Source: Onthophagus taurus (Eukaryota > Arthropoda > Insecta > Coleoptera > Scarabaeidae). Taken from it: a DNA stretch of 64,000 nt. Below the pieces are notes generated by a model. It was not told the DNA's origin. It searched no databases and was given only the letters and a program-made list of their open reading frames with translations. The stretch lies in NCBI RefSeq assembly GCF_036711975.1, contig NC_091967.1:27528001-27592000 (forward strand). Direction: 5' to 3'. Each line of letters opens with the position of its first letter. The stretch's first letter is position 1. Positions 47,093 to 58,300 of the stretch are shown one piece after another. The translations under genes were made by a program, and so were the position numbers.

Positions 47093-48250
47093 TGAAATCC
47101 ATAAGAGCAGCAAAGAGGCCAAGAAAGGTTCTTACTTTAAAAAATAAAATAAAGATATTGAACCTATTGGGTGAAGGGTGAAAAAATATAGAAGTTGCTC
47201 AACAATTCGGTAATAACGGACATTATATGAAAAGTGTGAAGAAAGGAACAGAATCATCATTAAACCAAACCTAAATAACCCAAATCTGGAAAAAACAGAA
47301 AAACACTTCCCAGTCAACACAGCCATTCTTATGGGAAAAGCACCAAATTGTAGAATTATTTTCTGGAAGTTTATGGAACGACAGATTTTCAATTTAAAAC
47401 AAGTAAAGAATGCTGCGATATATTTAGAAAGAGGTATAAGTGGACCATGAAGCTAAAGCAAGATACCCCATGGAATTCAAAAATATAATCAAAGAAGGTA
47501 GATATCTGCCACAACAGCGGATGAGACAGGCCTTTTGTCGAATCGTTTACCCAACAGAACGATAATATCAAAGGAAGAGAAACGAGCTTCAGGTTTCAAA
47601 GTTTAAAATTGTCGAGCAACCCTGTTATTGTGTTCAAATGCTTCAGGAGATTGATGGATCTCAATGTTTTTAGATTGGTAAATCTTTTGTTGTTTATATG
47701 GTAAAAATTTTGGTTTTAAAGCATTATTAATATTGTAGATAACGATACAGGACATCCCTCTGAAGAATTAATATCAGCGCATCCAAACATTAAGGTAGTG
47801 TTTCTTCCTCCAAACACTACACACATAACTTATCTGTAATAAAAATTTGGAATACCTCGTCAGTCGCGCATTCCTTAACTCTTATTAAATGAATCTATCA
47901 AAGAATTAAAACAAAACACTTTAAACAATGGCTGGAAAAATTTATGGAAGGAGGCAATTATTTGTGCTTGCGACAATTTCATTCTTATCGAACAAGCAGC
48001 TGAAGATGTTGTAGACGCTGCACGTCGTGTGTCACAAGGAAGGGTTGCAGATATGACATGCAAGAAACGATGTTGAGGAACTATTTGACACACACGAAGA
48101 GGAATTGAGAGAAGCAGAGTCAGAAGGGATTATAATCACAAAAAAATCAAAGACAATAAAAGCAATACACCACATGAAAAATTATTACTCTGGAACAGAT
48201 AAATAACATATTGTCTGGTGAAAACGAATAGAACTCAGTTTAAAGGTTAA
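47093..48250 (+). pseudogene. Tigger/pogo-like transposase, decayed
   Basis: It begins with an ATG at 47092 and RAAKRPRKVLTLKNKIKILN, the first CENP-B/pogo helix-turn-helix. Broken blocks follow: 'VDETGLLSNRLP' in shifted frames near 47518-47560, and 'FLPPNTT'-like text near 47803-47823, which is the usual pogo 'LPPNTT..IQPMD' site. Near 48060-48180 lies the Glu-rich C-terminal part ending at a stop near 48205. Numerous stops occur. Confidence 0.7.
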
Positions 48251-48608
48251 AAATGGACTAAAATCTCTCTCCTTGTAAAAGGTGAAATAATGTTACAGAG
48301 GAAAAAATCGGCGGAGTGGGCCATCTATACAGAATGCCCATTATGTATGGAATATAAGTACATAATATATTTCGTTAAATATTGACATTATAAAAAAAAA
48401 TTTTATACAAAAGTTGTTTAATATTTTTAAATCAGAAAACAAATGAGTAACGAATAACACTTGAATTTTTTTAAATAGCAATGTATCCATTCGTTACGCT
48501 CATTTGATAGAGATTTCTTTTCTCTTTACGCTGACGTACAATTTTTGTACCCTTACATCAGCAAATTTTTGAAAAAAAATTAACATTTTTTTAAATTTAT
48601 TTTATATC
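48251..48608. other. AT-rich stretch without a gene
   Basis: This probably includes the end of the pogo copy (near 48300-48350). Nothing else is recognised. Confidence 0.4.
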
Positions 48609-48780
48609 ATTAATCTAGATATCCGAGATCGTCAACTTCGAATTATTACCGTAAATTAAATCTACATTCTTTGATTATATACAATCAAAGTCTACATACA
48701 AAATAAAACAAATAAACGAAAAATTAGTGTACATATTCAATAATTCGAGGTACTTGTCGATCTCGGATATCTAAATTAAT
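48609..48780. repeat. 172-bp MITE with ~38-bp inverted ends
   Basis: TAATCTAGATATCCGAGATCG at the left is mirrored at the right, with ATTAAT at both edges. An inner pair CTTTGATT / AATCAAAG makes a second stem. Confidence 0.8.
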
Positions 48781-49363
48781 ATTATTGCTTAAACTTTCGT
48801 ATTAACAAATTTTTAAATTTTCTGATATTGGTACTAAAATTAAATTCAAAATGTCATTTCCCATTTTTGACGTTGAATGTCATCAACGTCAAAGTTGGCA
48901 TTTCTAAGTGTCATTTTGAACCTAAAGTCAAATACATAATCTCTAAAATTATGCTCCTAAATTGAAGCGATTGATTTAACAGTATTAATAATTTTTATCA
49001 GAGTTTTGAACGTTTGAATAAGGATGTGTCATCTACTGAGCAATAGTGGTACCAACGCTATTTTACGAATGTAAACCGTTGCTGTATTCTCCCACTTCAT
49101 TCCTTAAGTAATCGTATTGTATACAACAACTATAAGTTCATAAGTTTGTCTATAAAAGTTTAAACGATTGTAAAACAATAAATAAAGATACCAAATATCT
49201 TTGAGAATTGGATATACTAATATCATGTTAATTTACCACCGGCTGTTAAAACGTATTTAAAACTTACTGCCAATGTAATGTAATGTTCAACAGATGTAAA
49301 TAATATGATATACCTAAATTGACAAAGTTTTCTCGAATTGGAAATTGAAGTTGAATACACAAA
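48781..49363. promoter_or_regulatory. Rotatin 5' flank
   Basis: This is gene-free DNA between the last upstream MITE and the rotatin start. TGACGTTGAA/TTCAACGTCA-type motifs near 48868-48892 form a loose inverted pair. A promoter is inferred from position only. Confidence 0.35.
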
Positions 49364-52300
49364 ATGAATGATCATTATATTTCAAAAACACACATTTCTA
49401 AGTTAGGTATGTTTTTTTTTCATATTTTGTTATTGTTTTGAAATAATGTTAATGACAATAAACTTTTTTGAAGATCATAAACTATTAGAAGTAAGAGAAA
49501 GGGCCTTGAAGAATATTCTCTCAAAGATTCAAATTGGATTGCCTTATGATAACGTTTATGCCCGGCAACAAGAAATTTTAACCAAATGCTTTAATTTATT
49601 TGAATTTGATGATTGTTCCATGAAGAATTTTATTTTGGAATTAATTGGAACTACTTTAAAGGTACAATTTAGAGGATATAATTTTTGTAATTAAACTACA
49701 TCTAATAATTTACATCTTTTAAAACAAAAGATTTAAGTTATTCTAAAAGATATCTGTTTATATTGCAGAGTGAAACTGGTCAATTATTAATTAATCATTT
49801 TGGCTCAAAAGAAATAATAAAAAGTCTTCTTAACGTTCGTGTACATGTAAATGGTTGTCTTGTGAATGAAGTTGATGAGCTAATAAAATATGTAGAAAAT
49901 AAAAATCAAAGTGTAAAAGCTTTGGTTCCACCTCTGGTGTCAGAAATTCCCTTAAGTTATCGATCTGATTGTGAAGCTGTTTCAAAAGTTGGGTCCACAG
50001 CTACTTCAATTAACATTTTTGTGCATAATTCACCAGAAAATGAACAACAATCTCCGTAAGTATAGAATATGAATATAAGTATAGATAATATTTAAAAAAA
50101 GCTTAGACCATGAATAAAATAAATGTGTTAATATACCATTACAAAGCAGTAAGTAGTAATTTTAAAATATGACTGAATGGTTAGGAGCTGTTATGATCTT
50201 TGATATCAATTGAAAGTGATAGGGTGATTCACATAAGAGCAGGGACATGTAGAAGACAATAAATTAAGATGATTTAAAGCAACTTATCTCTATACTAAGT
50301 TGTACCCCTGAGGAGTTATAGGCCTTCAAAGTTGGGTCTTACATTTTTAAAACATTGAATATCTTCGTAACATATTATGCTAGAAAAACCAAATTTGATA
50401 TATGTTATGAGTGTACCGAAGGTATAAATTGGTAGCAAGTTGAGACCAATTGAAGCATTTCAAAGGGTTGATTAAGGGTGATAGTCCCCTAAATTTTGAC
50501 AGATTTCTTTAACTGGTTGGTGGATTTAATACATTATTACCTCATTTCATGTGGAATTTAATTCTAAAACTTTTTTTACTCTTATTATTCTTTAAAAAAC
50601 ATTGTCGTTTTCATAAAAAACTCAAAAAACTAAAGACACGTATTTCGTTAATGCTACTTAAAATCATCGAAAATTCAGTAACCGGCTGTGAAATTGTACG
50701 TCAAACTTGACAAATAGGTTATAAAACCTTGGCGTCAACTAACTTTATTACCTATTTGTCAAGTTTGACATACAATTTCATAGCCGACTACTGAATTTTC
50801 GCTTATTTTAAGTAATATTACGAAATACGTGTCTTTAGTTATTTAAATGTTAATATTTATTAATAATTTAAATTATTAATAAATATTTATATAATTATCC
50901 TAACTTTTGTCTTATTTAAATAGAATAAGGATAAAAAAGCTTTTTCTGTAGGAGTATGAAAGTTATTAGCGAAAATATATTTTCTACCGAAACTTCTAAC
51001 CCTTGTAAGTTCTTACATATCGCCAAAGTCGACAGGGTAGTTTTTAAAATATTCCAAAAACCTAGGGGTAGTTTACCCGCTGAAGCCCTCAGATATATGT
51101 GCGATATATCAATAGAAAGCTCTTTGAAAATGAATATCAGTTTACATTTATCACATTTCGATAGCTATTTTCGTTTTTAGCCTATAAGCGAATATATATA
51201 TATTTTGCTCCGATTTCCAACCCTTATAACTCGCCCCAGGGGTTTTATTAGCACGTATAAAAAAATACGTAAACCTTATTTTTGGCCATACTATCGCTGT
51301 ACCAAATTTCAACAAAATCGGTGAGGAACAGTTCTGATACTTCCCTTGTAAGTAACTTAGCATACAGGGTAATTCAAATTCGACCCCCACCAGTGGGATC
51401 CCAGAAATCATAAGAGATACAGAAATGGTTAAATGAGAGCAAAGTTGCGTATCTTAGAGCCCATCATTTTCAACAAAGCTTTTGGATCTAGCCGTTTTAG
51501 TTTTTAAAATATGGCCGAAAAAGAAAAATATGACTTTTTCGTTTTTTGCCTATAACTTCTTTATTTTTCGTTTGTTTGTGCATCTGAAAAAACATTCGTA
51601 AGGCAACTTTTTAAGAAAAATGTCATGATACAACTAGAAATTTTCTCCAACGTTTCGTTTTCGTGAAACTGTTACACTTTTGAAGAATATTTTGAAGAAA
51701 ACCATAAATTAGTTGCAAATTAAGATTTACGCAGTAAAATAAACCCTATACGACATTTAAGGGTAGCTGAGGATAGCTATGGTTTGTCGATTTTGGTGCA
51801 ATTTACCACGATGATTTTTTATACGTTAGATAGTACACTGTTCAAAGCAGATAACATATTCGTCTTGGCATCAAAGTCTGGTTAACTCACTTCTGCTCAT
51901 ATGAAAAATTGGCTACAAAATGTCTATTTCCCAAACACCGGACCTAAATCATTACTATTACTGGATTGTTGGAGTGGCCACTGTCCTGAAATTATTACGA
52001 ATGACTGATCGAGTAATTTTATTTAAGAACGGCCTTATATCATTACAAGCATTCCTAATCCTATTAATAAGTTCATTCCTTGGGGAACAGGTGTTTCATA
52101 CACTTTTCCTTTCAAATATCCCCATACAAAAAAGTCTAAAGGATTAAGATCTGCAGATAGTGTGGGCCATGCGACTGGTCCACCACGACCAATTCATCTT
52201 GCAGGAAAATGGTTGTCTAGCCAACTTCTTGCCACCCTACCATGATGGACTGGACAACCAACAAGTTGAAACCAGGCCTTTCTTCTTAAATCTAAATCAA

Positions 52301-55300
52301 TGTCACCCCACATATTGGCAAGTTCGGCTTCCAAAAATTGCAAGAACGCCGCAGCGTTTAGTCGTGGAGGCAAAAAGTAAGACCCGAAAATGCGGTTATT
52401 ATAAACACCTACCCAGACGTTGGCACTAAATTCATGTTGGAAGTTTCGTGGCCGAATTGCGTGCGGATTTTCATGCGCTCAAACATGTAAATTATGAAAG
52501 TTTACAATTCCACGTCTTGTGAAACAGGATTCATCAGTCCACATTATACTATTTAAAAAATTTCGATTGTTGGCTATTGCATTAGCAATCCACCGACAAA
52601 ACGGAGCACGCCGTTCTTCATCGCCAGGTTGCAATCCTTGCACGGGTTGTAAATGATAAGCATGCGGATGTCTTCTATTTGGATATCTTCTCCTATACTC
52701 TCGGGCTGCTTCTGCTAAATTTCCGTTTGCAAACCCATAAACAAAATGAATATCCACTATCTTGGTTAGAAAAAATAAACGGCATTTTATAAAGTTTTTA
52801 TGCAAAAAACAAAAAAATTACAAATTAAAAAAAAACTAATTTAACACATTAAGGAAGAATAGTAATGAATTTAACACGTTAACGAATAAGAAAAATTAAT
52901 TTAACTCTCTGATGAACAACTACTGGTTTGACACTTCATACAATAAACTAAAGTATTAGTGAACTTACTTTGTTTCCTTGGCACACGTTATTATACCTAT
53001 CTTTAAGTATCTCCTCCATCGAGATATACTATGTTTACTGGAGTGCGTGCTTTGAGCTAGAAAACGAGCCGGCCTCCCCCACCCCATAACCCCAAAAAGC
53101 TACGGAAAAAAAATTATATATATATTTTTTTCCTAACTAATAACTTAAATATGTATTATTTTGTATTTTTCATCATTATTGAATAACATTATTTGAATTA
53201 CTTAGTAAATATTGAATAAATATCCATTAGTTAGTGCTATTTGTATTTCTTGCCGTTATGGGGTGGGGGAACATGCTGGCGTATCGGACCGTTTTCTCGA
53301 CCAAGCGAATATCGTGAGCACGTACTCTAGTAAATTATATGTATCTCGATGATCTCGTCTAAGTAAATTGGTCTATATCGAATAATAAACAGCGGATTAT
53401 CTTGAAAACGAACAACTTTAGCGCATTTTGATAAGAGTACCTTTTTTGTTTAAAAAAGTACACAGAATAAAAATTTTTATTCAAAAATCCAAAAAGTACA
53501 CTGTCAGAAAAGTTATGGTTATTTTAATCCGTAAAGAATACGTACAGGGCACCCTCTACCGGCTATAGTAACACAGATTTCATAATCGGCTTTCTCATGC
53601 CAAAAATGCTTTCTCATACCTTCTTATACCAAATTAGAATAGAATCGTTTGAAATACACGTATAATATTAAATAAAAATTAATTTAAGTATTTAATTTGA
53701 ACATCCTGTATCTCCAAAACAAAGCGTTTGTCGACCTATGTTTATATGAAATTTTGATGTGGCTGAAGTTAGATTCATATTCGAATCTGTACCAGATTCA
53801 GATTCATAAAATTACAGTTGACCAGACAAGTATTGAACATATCAATTGAAAAATCGCTTTCTGAAACTACAGAAGTTGTGGCAATCTGCGACTACCCTGG
53901 ATAATTCGAATAGACCCTCTAGTATGTTCCCTGTCTACCCTCACCCTGAGATTTGCCGTAGGGGCCGAGAGGTTCCTCGTTTTCAATAGTATACTTAGAT
54001 ATTATTTTCTCAATAACTAGAGACTGCAGCACCCTGGGACTAGTCTAGATTATTGCATTAGGCCCTCTGGTATCCTTCTAGCACACCAGCACCCACAGAT
54101 TTGCCGTAGGGGGCGAGGGGTGAATTTTTTAATATTCCTCGTTTTCAATAGCAAATATAAACGTTATTTTCTCAATAACTAGAGACTGTAGCACCCTGAT
54201 ACTAGTCTAGATTATTGCATTAGGTCCTCTGGTATCTTTCTAGCCCACCAGCACCCCCAGATTTGCCGTAGGGGCCGAGGAGTGAATTTTTTTAATATTC
54301 GTCGTTTTCAAGAGCAAATTTAAACATTATTTTCTCAATAGCTAGAGACTGCAGCACCCTGGGACTAGTTTAGATTATTGCATTAGGTCCTGTGGTATCC
54401 TTCTAGCCCATCAGCACCCCCAGATTTGCCGTAGGGGCCGAAGGGTGAATTTTTCAATATTCCTCGTTTTCAATAGCTAAGTTAAAAATTATTTTCTCAA
54501 TTACTAGAGACTGCAGCACCCTGGGACTAGTCTAGATTATTGCATTAGATCCTCTGGTATCCTTGTAGCTCACCCACACTCCCAGATTTGCCGTAGGGGC
54601 CGAAGGGTGAATTTTTTAATATTCCTCGTTTTCAATAGCAAATTTAAACATTATTTTCTCAATAATTAGCGACTGCAGCATCCTGATACTAGTCTAGATT
54701 ATTGCATTAGGTTCTCTGGTGTCTTTCTAACCTTTCTTTATTCCTTATTTTTTTGAAGACACCTAATGCTAACATAAATTGTTGTAATAAAAATATTACA
54801 GACAATAACACAAATTTTAGTGTTATTTAACCCTTTCGCGACGATTACATAAAACTTAGTGGTGCATATGTGTACCAGGAGTCGCGAAAGGGTTAAGACA
54901 GAAGAAGACATAAATAAAAATTGAAACTAATTGAACACAGTCACACACGTTCATATAAACCCATTCATAGCTAACTTATTGCGGCTGAACCAACTTTTCC
55001 ACAATTCACACGTTAGTTAGTAGTACACGTTTTATGGATCATTTCATTGTGTTGACCTAGTAATTACAAGGCTGGTGTCATCAGCATAATTCGTTTTGTG
55101 ACAATTCAGGCTGAAGAGTTGGTCATTTATAAAGATAACGAACAAAAGCGGTCCCAGTATACTACCCTGTGAGACACCGTAGAGTGTAGTTTTATTAGTA
55201 GAAATTACAGTCTTACTTTTTAAGCTTATGACTTTAGTAGAGTGTGACCTATTATTTAAATAAGATGTTATAATTATTTAAATAAAATGTTATAATATCG

Positions 55301-58300
55301 TTGGCTGGTCCCCTGAATCCATATCGCTCAAGTTTCATTACTAAGAGAAGTAAAAGCAATATGAAATTATAATATCAAACTAAATATTACATCAGTTTTA
55401 AATATAATAATCTAGACTAGTTCTAGGGTGCTGCAGTCTCTAGTTATTGAGAAAATAATGTTTACATTTGATATTGAAAACGAGGAATATTAAAAAATTC
55501 ACCCCTCGGCCCCTACGGCAAATCTGGGGGTGCTGATGGGCTACAAGGATACCAGAGGACCTAATGCAATAATCTAAAGTAGTCCCAGGGTGCTGCAGTC
55601 TTTAGTTATTGAGAAAATAAAGTTTAAATTTGATATTGAAAACGAGTAATATTAAAAAATTCACCCCTCGGCCCTTACGGCAAATCTGGGGGTGCTGGTG
55701 GGTTAGAAAGATACCAGAGGACCTAATGCAATAATCTAGACTGGTATCAGGGTGCTGCAGTCTCTAATTATTGAGAAAATAATGTTTACATTTGATATTG
55801 AAAACGAGGAATATTGAAAAATTCACCATTTGGCCCCTACGGCAAATCTGTGGGTGCTGGTGTGCTAGAAGGATACCAGAGGGCCTAATGCAATAATCTA
55901 GACTAGTCCCAGGGTGCTGCAGTCTCTAGTTATTGAGAAAATAACGTTTAAATTTGCTATTGAAAACGAGGAGTATTAAAAAATTCACCCCTCGCTCCCT
56001 ACGGCAAATCTGGGGGTGATGATGTGCTAGAAGGATACCAGAGGACCTAATGCAATCATTTAAACTAGTCCCAGGGTGCTGCAGTCTCTAGTTATTGAGA
56101 AAATAATATCTAAGTATGCTATTGAAAACGAGGAACCGCTCGGCCCCTACGGCAAATCTGAGGGTGAGGGTAGACAGGGAACATACTAGAGGGTCTATTC
56201 GGAATTATCCAGGGTAGCCGCAGATTGCTACAACTTCTGTAGTTTCAGAAAACGATTTTTCAATTGATATGTTCAATACTTGTCTGGTCAACTGTAATTT
56301 TATGAATCTGAATCTGGTACAGATTCGAATATGAATCTAACTTCAGCCACATGAAATTTTGGTGTTAATTTTAAAAGATCTATCGAGTGTTAAAGTCCTG
56401 CTACAAAAACCTGAAACACCCTGTATGGTAGAATGTATTAAAGGGAAAATTGTAAATATTAATAAACAATAAAACGCTTATTAGAGCGCCATGGGTTACA
56501 TCTGTCTCTTTTATACATGTTCAAAATGATGTTCAAAAATGTAACTACTGTTTTACCATATTCAATTGCATAAAAGGTGAAAATTTTTAATGGAACACCC
56601 CATTTTTGATTAGCTTACCAGATAGAGAATTCAATTGTCTACAAATCTTCACTACATGTCCCTATACCTATCTGTTGCATTTGTTGAAATAGAGCGGAAT
56701 GAATCAAAATCGTGCAAAGAATGGCAGATTTTTTTTATTTTTCTACTAGTAGGCCATGAAATATATGCGTTTGACAGCTTTCAAGTGATGCTGCCATAAT
56801 TGTTTGTAATTTCACAGGTGATAAGCATTGACTTGATCCAAATTAAAAAAAAAAGAGTTAACGATGACAAATTAAACGAATTTTTAAATGTCATATTTTT
56901 ATTAATAGCCTAGTTGTTTATTGGTTAATGCTTGATTATGAATTACAAAAAAGACGAATTTGTGACCATGGTTTTTATTTTGAGATAATGTCAACGAAAT
57001 ACTAGTCTTGCTCAAAGAGTATATCGTGAAAGATACCGAAATGCCCGACGTCCGAGCAGGCGATGTTTCGATAACGAACTGATATTGGAGATTGAAGATA
57101 TTGGAAGTGTCAACATATCTAAACGTCGAAAAAGGTCGTATGTAGTTCGAGAAGAGAACAATGAACTAAATGTTTCATTAAGTGTGTAAGAGAATACGTA
57201 TGTAAGTACACGACAGATCGCTAGAGCAACAGATATGAGTAAAAGCTCACTAAACTGAATTATAAGGTTTCACAACTACCACCAAGAATTTCATGGAGAT
57301 GATTTTACTAACAGAGTAGCTTTCTGTACGACAACTTTAGATGAAATAAATGAAAACCCTCTTTTCGTATCATCAATTCTGTTTAGTGATGAAGCTACTT
57401 TTAAAAGTAACGGGTTAGTAAATTGACATAATAATCATGCATATTATGCAACCGAAAATCCTTTATTGCTAAGGCGCATAAATAATTCAAATGTATGGTC
57501 GTTAAATGTTTGGGGCTGAATATTTAACCGTAAAATAACTAGGCTTACTGGCGGGACAAATTTGCAAAACATTTTTAGAAGAAGAGTTGCCAGAGTTGCT
57601 AGAAGATATAGATTTAAAAACTAGACAAAAAATGATATTTCAACACGACGGGGCACCTGCACCTTATTTCAGGGATGTTTTTCAAAACTTTTTAAATATT
57701 GGATATGGAATTGGTCGTGGAGGTCCAATACCGTGGCCGGCAAGATTACCTGATCTAACTCCGCGCGACTTCTTCCTTTGGGGATATGTCAAAACCTAAA
57801 GATGGTACGCTTATATTCCAACGACGAAAGAAGATATGATGAATAAGGGAAAACTTTAGAAATATCTCTGCTGAAACACTAGATAATGTGCAATCCGAAT
57901 TCGTAAATCGGCTTCATCTATGCATAAAGCACAGATGGCAGATATTTGAATACTTATAACTAAAGTTTGGTTAAAAATTATTTATCGTCTTATTTCATGG
58001 CGTACTAATGAAAAAATGAACAAGATCTGGAATACTTTGCATGATATTGATTAGTCCCACAATATCTCAAAAACTACAACTGATAGGTATAGGGACATGT
58101 AGTGAAGATTTGTAGAGAATTAAATTAAAATTTTAGACTTTTTTGCAATTGAATATGGTAAAACAGTAGTTACATTTTTAAACATTCTGTATAAGATAGA
58201 TAGAACAACCAGTATGTATAAAAGTATTTTCCGTTTATAGTGTGCTAAATTTGCTACGACTTTTGTCTAAGGAAGAACTGTGTATCTCGGCTCTTTAATG

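Larger units (their letters stand above)
53758..56351. mobile_element. Foldback element with five 162-bp units per arm
   Basis: The 10-bp TGAAATTTTG flanks it (53747-53756 and 56352-56361). The ends TGTGGCTGAAGTTAGATTCA and their mirror are exact. Each arm then carries five tandem units of ~162 bp: GACTGCAGCACCCT near 54022, 54184, 54346, 54508 and 54670, and its mirror near 55428, 55590, 55752, 55914 and 56076. Each unit includes GATTTGCCGTAGGGGCCGAG. The ~650-bp centre has a TTAA MITE and a LINE fragment. Copy 2 of the host mariner element gives the empty site. Confidence 0.88.
51998..56423 (-). mobile_element. Mariner-like element (family M), copy 1, with nested insertions
   Basis: Its 5' end is at 56423 (mirror of CAGGGTGTTTCAGGTTTTTG, TA-flanked). 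A minus-strand transposase runs from 52790 to about 51998, where the element is truncated. Two insertions lie in its 5' terminal repeat: a 350-bp MITE (53010-53359) and a foldback element (53758-56351). The same terminal sequence stands uninterrupted at 62116-62600 in copy 2, which lets both insertion points be read directly. Confidence 0.8.

Noticed and set aside
53900..56240. Possible CRISPR array (regular 162-bp periodicity)
   Set aside because: The units are long, have no short spacers, are mirrored in a second arm and lie in an animal intron; this is a foldback transposon.
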